This document shows positions 16,993 to 27,100 of a stretch of 37,899 nucleotides of DNA, in pieces. The stretch is taken from NCBI RefSeq assembly GCF_004799035.1, contig NZ_MWIO01000042.1, positions 1-37,899 of the forward strand, in the 5' to 3' direction. A program made the translations under genes and the position numbers. Numbering within the stretch: the first letter of the stretch is position 1; every line of letters starts with the position of its first letter. A model generated the notes under the pieces. It was not told the DNA's origin. It saw nothing but the letters and a program-made list of their open reading frames with translations, and ran no database searches. The stretch is from Rhodanobacter lindaniclasticus (GTDB taxonomy: Bacteria; Pseudomonadota; Gammaproteobacteria; Xanthomonadales; Rhodanobacteraceae).

Positions 16993-19900
16993 GTGAACGC
17001 ATTCGCACCGATGATCCGCCGCCCGGTCGGCACCTCGCTGCTCGCCATCGGGCTGATGATCGCCGGCGTGTGGGCCTATCTGCTGATCGGCGTCGCCGCG
17101 TTTCCGTCGATCGAGTTTCCCGGCGTGGCGGTGGTGGCGGGCATGCCCGGCGCCAGCGCGCAGACCATGGCCACCACGGTGATGGCGCCGCTGGAGCGGC
17201 ATATCGGGCGCATCCCCGGCGTGCAGTTCATGTTCTCCAACGCCAGCGAAGGGCGCGCGCAGATCCAGGTGCTGTTCAACTACGGACGCTCCACCGATGC
17301 GGCCGCGCGCGACGTGCAGGCGGCGCTCAATGCCGCCGCCGCCGACCTGCCGCCGGGCATGCCGGCGCCGCCGCAATACTTCAAGTTCGACACCTCGAAC
17401 ATCCCGGTGCTGCTGGTCACGCTGACCTCCAGCAGCCTGCCGCCGGACCGCCTCTACGACCTCACCGACACCTTGCTCAAGCCGGCGGTGGCGCAGGTCC
17501 CCGGCGTGGCCCAGGTGCAGGTCGGCGGCGGCACGCCGCATGCGGTGCGCATCGCGCTGAACGCCAATGCGCTGGCGATCAAGGGCATCACCACCAACCA
17601 GGTTGCCAATGCGCTGCGCGCGGCCAACGTCACCTCGCCGCAGGGCATCTTGAGCGACGGCGTCAACCAGATGACGGTGACCGCCAATGACGCGCTGCAC
17701 ACGCCGGCGGATTTCGCCTCGCTGGTGATCGCCAGCAACAACGGCGTGCCGGTGCGGCTGGCCGACGTGGCCACGGTAACCAGTGGGCAGCAGGATCAGT
17801 ACGCGGCGGCGTGGTTCAACGGCACCCGCGCGGTGACCCTGCAGATCAGCAAGCGACCGGACGCCAACGCGGTGGCGGTGGTCAAGGCGATCCGTGCGGC
17901 GTTGCCCGGGCTCAGCCACGTGTTGCCGGCCGACGTGAAGATCACCCCGATCTTCGACCTCACCCCGACCACCGAATCGGCGTTGCACGAGGTCGAGGTG
18001 GCGCTGGGCATGAGCATCGTGATGGTGGCGCTGGTGATGCTGCTGTTCCTGCGCCGGTTGCGACCGACCCTGATCGCGATGCTCAGCGTGCCGCTGTCGC
18101 TGGCCGGTGCGCTGATCGTGATGTGGATGCTCGGCTTCACCCTGAACATCTTCTCGCTGGTGGCGCTGGTGCTGTGCGTGGGTTTCGTGGTGGACGACGC
18201 GATCGTGGTGATCGAGAACATCGTGCGCCACATCGAACAGGGCATGGCGCCGCTGCCGGCGGCACTCACCGGCGTGCGCGAGATCGGCTTCACGGTGGTG
18301 TCGATCACCCTGTCGCTGATCGCGGTGTTCGGGCCGATGGTATTCGGCGACAACATGTTCACCATGCTGATGCGCGAGTTCGCGGTGACCCTGGTCGCCA
18401 CCATCGTGATCTCGGCGGTGGTCTCGCTCACCCTCACCCCCGCGCTGTGCGGGCGCAGCCTGGTGCACGAGCCGGAGGGCAGCCGCACGCCCGGGCGGGT
18501 GGAGCGGTTGGCCGAGCGTTTCGACGGCTGGCTGCTGGCGCAGTACCGCCGCGCGCTGGACTGGTCGATGCACCACCGCCGGCTGATGCGCTGGCAGCCC
18601 GCCGTGCTGCTGGTGCTGACCGGCGCGCTGGCGGTGCTGGTGGTGATGACTGCCGGTGGCGGCCTGATGCCGAAGGAGGACACCGGCCTGTTGCAGGCGC
18701 AGATCACCGCCGGCCCGAACATCTCGCCAACCCGGCTGACCACGCGGGCGCGTGAGGTGGCCGCGGTGTTCCAGGCCGACCCGGCGGTGCTGGACGTGTC
18801 CACCATCGTCAACGGCGGCAACAGCGCACACCTGTTCGTCGACCTCAAGCCGCTGGGCGACGGCCCGGGCGACCGCCACGTGGACGTGCAGAAGGTGGTC
18901 GATCGCCTCGCCGCGCATTTCAAGAATGTCAGCGATCTCGATGTGGGCGTTTCCGCGGTGCAATTCTTCGGCGGTGGTGGCGGCGGCGGCCTGGGTGGCG
19001 GCAACGTCGGGCGCTATTCGTTCCAGCTCGACAGCCTCGACGGCACGCCGCTGCAGGACCCCACCCTGCACCTGGAACACGTGATGCGCGGCATGAAGCA
19101 GTTCAAGGACGTCACCAGCAGCTTCGACGGCATCGGCATCCAGCAGATGGTGCAGGTCGATCGCGCCGCCGCCGCACGATTGCAGGTGAGCATGGGCCAG
19201 ATCGATTCGGCGCTGTACAACGCGTTCGGCCAGAGCCAGGTGTCCACCATCTATTCGGACATCAACCAGTACCGCGTGGTGCTGACCAGCGACCGCGGCG
19301 ATGCGCTGAACCCGCAAGGCCTGCTCGGCACCTACGTGCGCAGCAGCCGTGGCGAGATGATCCCGCTCTCCGCGCTGGCCACGATCCAGCCGCACCTGGC
19401 GCCGGCCACGGTCAGCCATTTCAACCAGCTCGAATCGGCCTCGCTCAACTACAACCTGGCCGAGGGCATCACCCCGGCGGAAGGCTTGAAGCTGGTCGAC
19501 CAGGCGATCTTCGCCGCCGCGCTGCCGAACGGCATCCAGCGCAAGTACACCGGCGAAAACCAGAACCTGGTCGACGCGCTGAACAACGTGCTGCTGTTGC
19601 TGCTGGCGGTGATCCTGGTGATGTACGTCGTGCTGGGCGTGCTGTACGAGAGCCTGATTCATCCGCTGACCATCCTTTCCACCTTGCCCGCCGCCGGCAT
19701 GGGCGCCTTCCTCGCCATGCTGGTGACCCACACCCAGCTGACCCTGATGTCGGTGATCGCGGTGCTGATGCTGATCGGCATCGTCAAGAAGAACGCGATC
19801 CTGATGGTCGACTTCGCCCTGGTCGCCGAGCGCGAGCGCGGCCTGTCGCCGCCGGAGGCGATCCGCGAGGCGGCGCTGGTGCGCTTCCGCCCGATCACCA

Positions 19901-20175
19901 TGACCACCCTGGTGGCGATGGGCGCGGCGCTGCCGCTGGCGGTGGGTTTCGGCTACGGCTCGGAATTGCGCCAGCCGCTGGGCATCGCGATCCTCGGCGG
20001 CCTGCTGGTGTCGCAGCTGCTGACCCTGCTGAGCACCCCGGCGATCTATCTGTGGCAGCACGACCACCGCGAGCGCAAGGCCGTGCAGAAACGCCTGCGC
20101 GAGGAGTTCCGCCGCGGCCGCCAGCCGCCGCCGATACCCACCGTGCCCAAGGGCATGCCGGCGCTGCCCAAGTAG
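16993..20175 (+). CDS. RND-family efflux permease (MdtBC/MuxBC-like), first of tandem pair
   Basis: This is an inner-membrane proton-driven multidrug pump subunit of 1060 aa, normal for the HAE-1 group. The GTG at 16993 has AGGGAGA 5-6 bases upstream. The first helix follows the short N-terminus (IRRPVGTSLLAIGLMIAGVW), and the periplasmic porter domain begins near residue 40. TM4 carries the proton-relay pair in CVGFVVDDAIVVIEN (about 393-407), and KKNAILMVDFAL near residue 932 is the matching lysine segment. A glycine-rich stretch at 660-670 (seven Gly, Leu, three Gly) lies in the second porter half and is unusual. The gene is followed by a paralogue starting with nearly the same N-terminus. 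No membrane-fusion adaptor or outer-membrane channel gene lies nearby. Confidence 0.92.
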   Translation: MNAFAPMIRRPVGTSLLAIGLMIAGVWAYLLIGVAAFPSIEFPGVAVVAGMPGASAQTMATTVMAPLERHIGRIPGVQFMFSNASEGRAQIQVLFNYGRSTDAAARDVQAALNAAAADLPPGMPAPPQYFKFDTSNIPVLLVTLTSSSLPPDRLYDLTDTLLKPAVAQVPGVAQVQVGGGTPHAVRIALNANALAIKGITTNQVANALRAANVTSPQGILSDGVNQMTVTANDALHTPADFASLVIASNNGVPVRLADVATVTSGQQDQYAAAWFNGTRAVTLQISKRPDANAVAVVKAIRAALPGLSHVLPADVKITPIFDLTPTTESALHEVEVALGMSIVMVALVMLLFLRRLRPTLIAMLSVPLSLAGALIVMWMLGFTLNIFSLVALVLCVGFVVDDAIVVIENIVRHIEQGMAPLPAALTGVREIGFTVVSITLSLIAVFGPMVFGDNMFTMLMREFAVTLVATIVISAVVSLTLTPALCGRSLVHEPEGSRTPGRVERLAERFDGWLLAQYRRALDWSMHHRRLMRWQPAVLLVLTGALAVLVVMTAGGGLMPKEDTGLLQAQITAGPNISPTRLTTRAREVAAVFQADPAVLDVSTIVNGGNSAHLFVDLKPLGDGPGDRHVDVQKVVDRLAAHFKNVSDLDVGVSAVQFFGGGGGGGLGGGNVGRYSFQLDSLDGTPLQDPTLHLEHVMRGMKQFKDVTSSFDGIGIQQMVQVDRAAAARLQVSMGQIDSALYNAFGQSQVSTIYSDINQYRVVLTSDRGDALNPQGLLGTYVRSSRGEMIPLSALATIQPHLAPATVSHFNQLESASLNYNLAEGITPAEGLKLVDQAIFAAALPNGIQRKYTGENQNLVDALNNVLLLLLAVILVMYVVLGVLYESLIHPLTILSTLPAAGMGAFLAMLVTHTQLTLMSVIAVLMLIGIVKKNAILMVDFALVAERERGLSPPEAIREAALVRFRPITMTTLVAMGAALPLAVGFGYGSELRQPLGIAILGGLLVSQLLTLLSTPAIYLWQHDHRERKAVQKRLREEFRRGRQPPPIPTVPKGMPALPK

Positions 20176-20189
20176 TCGCGAACCACCTG

Positions 20190-20270
20190 CAGGAGCCCGC
20201 TTGCGGGCGATGCCCTTGCATTTACGACCCAATACCGGCAGAAAGGCATCGCCGCGCAAGCGGGCTCCTG
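20190..20270. repeat. Large REP/BIME-like inverted repeat between the RND genes
   Basis: CAGGAGCCCGCTTGCG plus GGCGATGCC (20190-20214) is mirrored by 20245-20270, giving a stem of about 24 bp with one or two bulged bases and a 30-base loop. The GGAGC...GATGC framing matches the smaller hairpin at 1939-1965. It lies 15 bp after the first RND stop and may act as a terminator or mRNA stabiliser. Confidence 0.8.
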
Positions 20271-20357
20271 CGGGTTGCCGCAGCGGGCCCCTGTCTTCCG
20301 GCATGGTGCGTACTTCAGGCACATACGTCGACGGATGCCCGGTGGCATAAAGTCGCC

Positions 20358-20447
20358 ATGAAAGGAACTCCCCTGCCCATCGCCGGTCTTGCGTATCTGG
20401 CGCGCGCCGCGCGCTGCTGCGCTCTCTTGCCCCGGGTATCCGCGTGA
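20358..20447 (+). CDS. Possible 29-aa leader ORF overlapping the second RND start
   Basis: An ATG at 20358 opens a 29-codon frame, beginning MKGTPLPIAGLAYLARAARC, whose TGA overlaps the GTG of the second RND gene in GTGA. The overlap would allow translational coupling, and the RND GTG itself has only a weak ribosome site, which favours coupling. No strong Shine-Dalgarno precedes the ATG and I recognise no relative. It may be chance. Confidence 0.3.
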   Translation: MKGTPLPIAGLAYLARAARCCALLPRVSA

Positions 20448-23400
20448 ACGTGTTCGCCCCGTTGATCCGCCGCCCGGCCGGCACCTCGCTGCTTGCCGTC
20501 GGCTTGGTGCTGGCCGGGCTGTGGGCTTACCTGCTGCTGGGCGTGGCGGCGCTGCCCTCGCTGGATTTCCCCGGCGTGTACGTGGCCGCGAGCATGCCCG
20601 GCGCCAGCGCGCAGACCATGGCGAACACCGTGCTGGCGCCGCTGGAGCGGCACCTGGGGCAGATCCCCGGCATCGACGACATGTACGGCAACGCCCGCGA
20701 GGGCTCGGTCGGCATCAGTGTGCGTTTCAACTTCAGCCGCACCGCCGACAGCGCGGCGCGCGACGTGCAGGCGGCGATCAATGCGGCGGCGGTCGACCTG
20801 CCGTCGGGCATGCCGGCGCCACCGCAATACTTCAAGTTCGATACCTCGCAGATCCCGATCCTGTTCATCACGCTGACCTCCAGCGGGATGCCGCAGGACA
20901 AGCTGTTCGACCTGGCCGACACGCTGCTGAAACCCGCCGTGGCGCAGATCGACGGCGTGGCCCAGGTGCAGGTGTTCGGCGGCACCCCGCACGCGGTGCG
21001 CATCGACCTGGACAACCACGCGCTGGCGGCCAAGGGACTCACCGCCAACGACGTGGCCAACGCGTTGCGCGCGGCCAACGTCACCTCGCCGCAGGGCATC
21101 ATCAGCGACGGGCACACGCAGATGACGGTGAGCGCCAGCGACGGCCTGCGCCAGCCGGACGAGTTCGCGCACCTGCTGATCGCCGAGCGCAACGGCGCCC
21201 CGGTGCGGCTGTCCGACGTGGCCACGGTCTACTCGGGCCAGCAGGACCAGTACCAGGCGGCGTGGTTCAACGGCGCCCGCGCGGTCGGCCTGCAGATCAC
21301 CAAGCGGCCGCAGGCGAACGCGGTGGCCACGGTGGCGGCGATCCGCGCGCGGCTGCCGCAGCTGGCGGCCTCGCTGCCCTCGGACGTCAGCATGACGCCG
21401 GTGTTCGACCTTACCCAGACCACCCAGTCGGCGCTGCACGAGGTCAAGGTCGCGCTGCTGATCTCGATCGCGATGGTGGCGCTGGTGATGCTGGTGTTCC
21501 TGCGCCGGATGCGGCCGACCCTGATCGCCATGCTCAGCGTGCCGCTGTCGCTGGCCGGTGCGTTCGTGGTGATGTGGATGCTCGGCTACACGCTCAACAC
21601 CTTGTCGCTGGTGGCCTTGGTGCTGTGCATCGGTTTCGTGGTGGACGATGCGATCGTGGTGATCGAGAACATCGTGCGCCACATGGAACAGGGCATGGCG
21701 CCGCTGCCGGCGGCGTTGACCGGCGTGCGCGAGATCGGCTTCACCGTGGTCTCGATCACGCTGTCGCTGGTGGCGGTGTTCGCGCCGCTGCTGTTCGGCA
21801 ACAACATGCTGATCATGCTGCTGCGCGAGTTCTCGGTGACGCTGACCGCCGCGGTGGTGATCTCGGCGATCGTCTCGCTGACCCTCACCCCGGCGCTGTG
21901 CGGCCACCTGCTCAAGCACGAGCCGGTGCCGCCCCCGCCGCCCGGCCGCCTCGAACGCGCGGTGGAGCGCTTCGACCGGAGCCTGCTGCGCCTGTACGAA
22001 CGCGCACTGGACTGGGCCATGCGCCATCGCCGGCTGATGCGCTGGCAGCCGCTGCTGCTGCTGATCCTCACCTTCGCGCTGGGCGCGGCGGTGGTGAAAA
22101 CCGCCGGCGGCACCTTCATGCCGGACGAGGACACCGGCCAGCTGCAGGTCGACGTCGACGCCGATGCGAACATTTCGCCCTCGGTGATGGCCGCGCGCGC
22201 GCAGCAGGTCGCGAAAATCATGCAGGCGGACCCGGCGGTGCTCGACCAGCTGACCATGCTCGGCGGCAACGGCGGTGACGGCGCGGTGGGCAACCGGGCG
22301 CAGATGTTCGTCGACCTGAAGCCGCGCGGCAGCGCACCCGGCGAACGGGCGGAAGGGATCAAGGCGGTGATCGAGCGCCTGTCCAAGCAGTACGACCGCC
22401 TGCCCGACGTGAAGGTGTCGGTCAGCGCCTCGCAGTTCCTCGGCGGTGGCGGCAGCGGCGACAACGGCGGCCAGTACGAATTCCAGCTCACCAGCACGGT
22501 GGGCGGCGACCTGCAGCCGTGGGCGCTGAAGATGGTGCGCCAGCTGCGCACCATCAAGGAGTTTCGCGACGTCAGCAGCCCGTTCGACCAGGTCGGCAAG
22601 CAGCAGCAACTGAAGGTCGACCGCGATGCTGCCGCGCGCCTGCATGTCAGCATGGGCGCGATCGACACCGCACTGTTCAGCGCGTTCGGCCAGCGCCAGG
22701 TGTCGCAGATCTATTCCGACATCAACCAGTATGCGGTGGTGCTCAACTCCAGCCCGGAGCAGAGCCTGAGCCCGCAGTCATTGCTGAACATCCGCGTGCG
22801 CAACGAGCAGGGCCGGATGATCCCGCTGTCCGCGCTGGGCACGATGGAGCCGGCCATCACGCCGTTGCGCGTGCGTCATCACAACCAGTTGCAGGCGGTC
22901 ACCATCAGCTACAACCTGGCCAAGGACGTGCCGCAGGACCGCGGCATCGCGCTGGTCAAACAGGCCGCCTACGCGGTGAGCCTGCCCGATGGCGTGCAGG
23001 TCGAGCTCACCGGCGCCAACCAGCGCCTCCAGCAGGCGCAATCCAACGGCATGGTGCTGCTGCTGGGTTCGATCCTGGCCATGTACATCGTGCTGGGCAT
23101 CCTCTACGAAAGCCTCGGCCATCCGCTGACCATCCTCTCCACCCTGCCCGCCGCCGGCGCCGGCGCCTTCCTTGCCATGCTGGTCACCCAGACCCAGCTG
23201 TCGCTGATGGCGATCATCGCGATCCTGATGCTGATCGGCATCGTCAAGAAGAACGCGATCCTGATGGTCGACTTCGCGCTGGTGCGCGAGCGCGAACACG
23301 GCATGTCCGCGCCCGATGCCATCCGCGAAGCCGCGCTGGTCCGCTTCCGCCCGATCACCATGACCACCCTGGTGGCGATGGGTGCGGCGATGCCGCTGGC

Positions 23401-23611
23401 GATCGGCTTCGGCATCGGCTCGGAGATGCGCCAGCCGCTGGGCATCGCCATCGTCGGCGGCCTGCTGGTCTCGCAATTGCTGACCCTGCTCAGCACCCCG
23501 GCGATCTACCTGTGGAACTACGACCGCAAGATTCGCAAGGCGGCGCGCAAGGAGCGCAAGGCGGAGAAGAAGCGGCGCAAGGCGCTGGGCAAGATGCAGC
23601 CGGTTGTATAG
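20444..23611 (+). CDS. RND-family efflux permease (MdtBC/MuxBC-like), second of tandem pair
   Basis: This is a 1055-aa inner-membrane RND pump, a close paralogue of the preceding gene. Both start with VNxFAPxIRRPxGTSLL. The TM4 relay aspartates are in GFVVDDAIVVIENIVRH near residue 395, and KKNAILMVDFAL recurs near residue 930. A shorter glycine-rich loop (GGGGSGDNGG, about 667-676) matches the one in the neighbour. The C-terminal tail is strikingly basic (RKIRKAARKERKAEKKRRK). A tandem pair of different RND subunits suggests a heterotrimeric pump as in MdtBC, but the usual adaptor gene is absent here. The GTG at 20444 is the only start consistent with the family N-terminus. The last 167 bp before the stop recur at 28932-29098. 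Confidence 0.92.
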   Translation: MNVFAPLIRRPAGTSLLAVGLVLAGLWAYLLLGVAALPSLDFPGVYVAASMPGASAQTMANTVLAPLERHLGQIPGIDDMYGNAREGSVGISVRFNFSRTADSAARDVQAAINAAAVDLPSGMPAPPQYFKFDTSQIPILFITLTSSGMPQDKLFDLADTLLKPAVAQIDGVAQVQVFGGTPHAVRIDLDNHALAAKGLTANDVANALRAANVTSPQGIISDGHTQMTVSASDGLRQPDEFAHLLIAERNGAPVRLSDVATVYSGQQDQYQAAWFNGARAVGLQITKRPQANAVATVAAIRARLPQLAASLPSDVSMTPVFDLTQTTQSALHEVKVALLISIAMVALVMLVFLRRMRPTLIAMLSVPLSLAGAFVVMWMLGYTLNTLSLVALVLCIGFVVDDAIVVIENIVRHMEQGMAPLPAALTGVREIGFTVVSITLSLVAVFAPLLFGNNMLIMLLREFSVTLTAAVVISAIVSLTLTPALCGHLLKHEPVPPPPPGRLERAVERFDRSLLRLYERALDWAMRHRRLMRWQPLLLLILTFALGAAVVKTAGGTFMPDEDTGQLQVDVDADANISPSVMAARAQQVAKIMQADPAVLDQLTMLGGNGGDGAVGNRAQMFVDLKPRGSAPGERAEGIKAVIERLSKQYDRLPDVKVSVSASQFLGGGGSGDNGGQYEFQLTSTVGGDLQPWALKMVRQLRTIKEFRDVSSPFDQVGKQQQLKVDRDAAARLHVSMGAIDTALFSAFGQRQVSQIYSDINQYAVVLNSSPEQSLSPQSLLNIRVRNEQGRMIPLSALGTMEPAITPLRVRHHNQLQAVTISYNLAKDVPQDRGIALVKQAAYAVSLPDGVQVELTGANQRLQQAQSNGMVLLLGSILAMYIVLGILYESLGHPLTILSTLPAAGAGAFLAMLVTQTQLSLMAIIAILMLIGIVKKNAILMVDFALVREREHGMSAPDAIREAALVRFRPITMTTLVAMGAAMPLAIGFGIGSEMRQPLGIAIVGGLLVSQLLTLLSTPAIYLWNYDRKIRKAARKERKAEKKRRKALGKMQPVV
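23437..23603 (+). repeat. Direct repeat, copy 1 (RND 3' end)
   Basis: This 167-bp segment at the end of the second RND gene aligns without gaps to 28932-29098, with 11 mismatches counted by eye (about 93% identity). Most mismatches fall at third codon positions. The copies are in the same orientation and bracket the RHS module. Confidence 0.85.
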
Positions 23612-24187
23612 ACGAACCCGACGCACGAACTTTGTGCCTACGGGCTGGCGTGGCAGGTCAGGAATAGGCTGACCGTCAAGGGCGGTGAGCCAGTCCTCCC
23701 GTCGCGGAAGGGCCTCTCCGAACTTGTTGCGACTGCGAGCGCCGGACTACGGTAATCCGCCGGCGGTCGAGTGAAAATCCGCGTGGGTCTCGCGATAAGC
23801 AACGCGGGCTCCCTCTCTTGGAAGAGAACGAGCGCAAATCGGTTATTCAAGTCCCGGGGCTTGATGGCGCAAAACCCGCCGTTCCCCTGTCGTCGGTGTG
23901 ACCCGTACCAGATCTGTCGACGCAAATTCTTGCATCTGATGCTTTGTCGATGTAGGCGCCAGCCTCGCCTATATGTCGGCGCCATCCTACAAGATATCGC
24001 CGCACGCGGCACCAGTCGTGATGGACCTTGCTCTCGTTGGTCGACTGACCGAGTTCGTAAAAACTTGCTTGTTGCACGCTGCAGAAAGTTGGCCTATCAA
24101 AACACAAGATGTTGTTGGGCACGCTAAGCCTTTGGGAAGGCTGGCTGTGTCGATATTGGCGCTTTCGGTCCATCCAGGGGATTAGCC
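23612..24187. other. 576-bp intergenic region between RND pump and RHS gene
   Basis: No convincing coding region is visible. Short open frames on both strands lack start signals and natural composition. Several small potential stems occur, for example CCGCGT/ACGCGG at about 23782-23810 and CTCTT-GG-AAGAG at about 23816-23827. An imperfect inverted repeat TGTAGG-GCGCC at about 23952-23995 is REP-like. The last 130 bp are AT-richer and probably hold the RHS promoter. AGGGGA precedes the RHS ATG. Confidence 0.55.
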
Positions 24188-27100
24188 ATGAGACAGCATG
24201 ACTGCGTGCTGGGGTTTATTGCGGCGCTCATTGTTTCTTGGGCCGTGGCTCAGCCCGCGCATGCTGGCGACAAGAAGCATCCCAAGGTACTTCCGGCCGT
24301 CACGGTTGTAGCGAATGGCGGCGGTGGGGCCGGAATTGGAGGAGCCGGGAGCGGAAGGGAAGGTGGCCGGCACGTGACACGGCTTCCAGTCGTGGTTGTC
24401 ACGGGCAGCGCGGGGCTTCGTCCTACCCCTTCCGATGCCGGCAACTCGTTCACTGTTCCCGATGGCGGTGGCGGCTCTTTGCATGTCTCCGTTAACACGC
24501 AAAGCACGGCCAACCAGAAGCACAGCAAGAATCCCAGATCGGATTGCGACGACGGGGATGGAACCACCAGCGCTGCCACCAGTACCGACCCCATCGATCT
24601 CAGCACCGGCAGCAAGATCGAGAAAGTCACCGATTTCGCCTTGCCCGGCGAGATGGGGCTGACTTTCGAGCGCTACTACAACTCCAAGTTCACCTGCGTC
24701 GGTGGTTCCTGCGTGGGCAGCATCGGCACCTGGACCACCAACCTGGACTACGCGCTGCACAACACCAAGTGCGCCGCCTCCGGTGGTGGCGGCACACCGC
24801 TGTTGGTGGCGAACGGGGTGTCGCAGCCCATTCCCTGTCCGCCGGTGACGTACACGCGGCCCGACGGTTCCGTGCTGAGCTTCGCATCCACCTTTCCGTT
24901 CACCGGCGGACCGAACGGCTTCGTACCGGTACCCGGGCCGTTCAATGGTGCGGGGACCGCCACACTCACCAACAACCACAACGGCACGTTCACCGTCCAC
25001 GACGAAGACGCCCAGACGCTGACCTTCAACAACGATGGCCAGCTGCTGTCGATCACCGATCCCTCGGGCATCGGTTGGACCTTCACCCACCCCAACAGCA
25101 CCTCCACCGTCGTCACGCATACCAACGGCCGCTCCTTCACGGTTGCCCTGGCCGGGGGATCCTATGGTTCCTACGGCACTGCCAGGCAGATCAACGTCAC
25201 CGACCCCGCTGGCAACGTCTACGTCTATCACGCCACGGCCGGGATGTACGACAGCTACACCAGTCCCATCGCGCGTATCGGCGTCATCCAGTCCGAAACT
25301 TTGCCGGGTTCGCCCACCACCCACATCGCGTACCAGTACCTGCCGGACAATCCGACGGCCCATGCCTATGCCCAGCTGAGCGAGGTCGACTACAACGGCG
25401 TGGCGCACGACCTCACCACCTACGACAGTGCCTGGCGCGCCAACATGTCGCGTATGGCCGATGGCACCCAGAAGACCACGATCGTCTACGGCGCCACCAG
25501 CACCGGCCCCACGGCGACGGTCACCAATCCGCTGGGCCACGTCGCGGTCTATCAGTTCGACAACAGTCACTTGCTGCTCTCGGTCACCGGCAACGCCGCG
25601 ACCCACTGCGCCGCCTCGTTCGCCCACAACACCTACGACGCCAACGGCAACCTGGCCAGTTCCGCCGACAACAACGGCAACACCACCACGTACGTCTACG
25701 CCGCCAGCGGCCTGCTGCAAAAGAAGGTCGAGGCGGCAGGCACCTCGGTGCAGCGCACCACGGATTTGACTTGGGACACGACCCCGGGCATGGATAGGCC
25801 GCTGTCGATCAAGGTCGAGGGGCTCGTCGAAACGGACTTCACCTACGACAGCCACAACCGGCTTGCGTCACAGAAGGTGAAGAACCTCACCGCCACCGGC
25901 ACGGCCAACCAGACGCTGACGACCAGCTATGCCTACACCTACTACGCCAACGGCACGCTGCATACGCAGTCCGTGACCCATCCGTCACCTAGTGGAGGCG
26001 ACAAGGACACGTATACCTACGATGCCTACGGCAATGTGGCCACGGCAGCCGATGGCCTGGGGCACGTCACGACCTACAGCAACTACAACGCGCTGGGCCT
26101 GCCGGGCCAGGTCAGCGGCCCGAACGGCGACGTGACCAATTACAACTACGACGCGCGAGGGCGCATCGCCAGCATCGTGCGCCACCCCAACGGCGTGGCG
26201 GCCACTTGGAGTACCACCTACGACGGTTTCGGGCTGCTGGCGACCACTACCGCGCCGGACGGCGCCACGGTCAACGTGTCGCGCAACGCCACCATGCAGG
26301 TCACCAGCATCACCCGCAACGACAAGGATGGGACGTCGACGGAGAGCTTCAGCTACGACGCCAACGGCGATGTCACCACGCACACCCTCGCGCGCGGCAG
26401 CGACATCGGCATCAAGACCACCGCCACGTACGACGCCCTGGGCCGGCTGTACCAGCAGCACGGCATGCACGGCCAGTTGCTGACCTACGCCTACGACACG
26501 AACGACAACGTGGTATCGGTGACCGATGCGCTGGGACACGTCACCGCCTGGCAGTACGACGCGCTGGATCGCATCACGCGATCCACCGACGCGAACGGTG
26601 GCATCACCAAGTACACCTACGACCTGGCGGACGATGTCGCAACCGTCACCGATCCCCGGGGTTTGGTCACCGCGTACGCCTACGACGGCCTCGGTTTGTT
26701 GTGGGGCCAAAGCAGCCCGGATACCGGCACCACCACCCTTGCCTACGATGCCTACGGCCGCCGGTCGAGCATGACCCGGGCCAACGGCGCAACCACCACC
26801 TACGGCTACGACGCGCTCGGCCGCCCTACCAGCCTCGGTGCCGGCGGCCAGACCCAGACCTTCAGCTACGACAGCTGCACCCACGGCATTGGCCGGCTGT
26901 GCGCGGCCAGCGACACCACCGGCGCCACCTCCTACGCCTATACGCCGGAAGGGTGGATCAGCGCACGCAGCTTCTCGATCGGCGGCACGAGTTATGCCCT
27001 GGGCTATGGCTACGACAACCACGCCCACCTCGCCAGCGTGACCTATCCCGACGGCAACCAGGCCCACTACACCTACACCCATGGCGTGGTCTCCGCGGTG

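Noticed and set aside
20358..20443. In-frame N-terminal extension of the second RND pump
   Set aside because: The ATG at 20358 is in a different frame from the pump and ends at 20447, so it cannot extend the protein.
16966..20484. 1172-codon open frame on the minus strand opposite the first RND gene
   Set aside because: The composition is dominated by His, Gln and Arg, no domain is recognisable, and the opposite strand encodes a full RND pump.
23638..24012. 124-codon minus-strand frame in the RND-RHS gap
   Set aside because: No ribosome site, no recognisable motif, and Arg/Pro/Ser-rich composition; not enough to call a gene.
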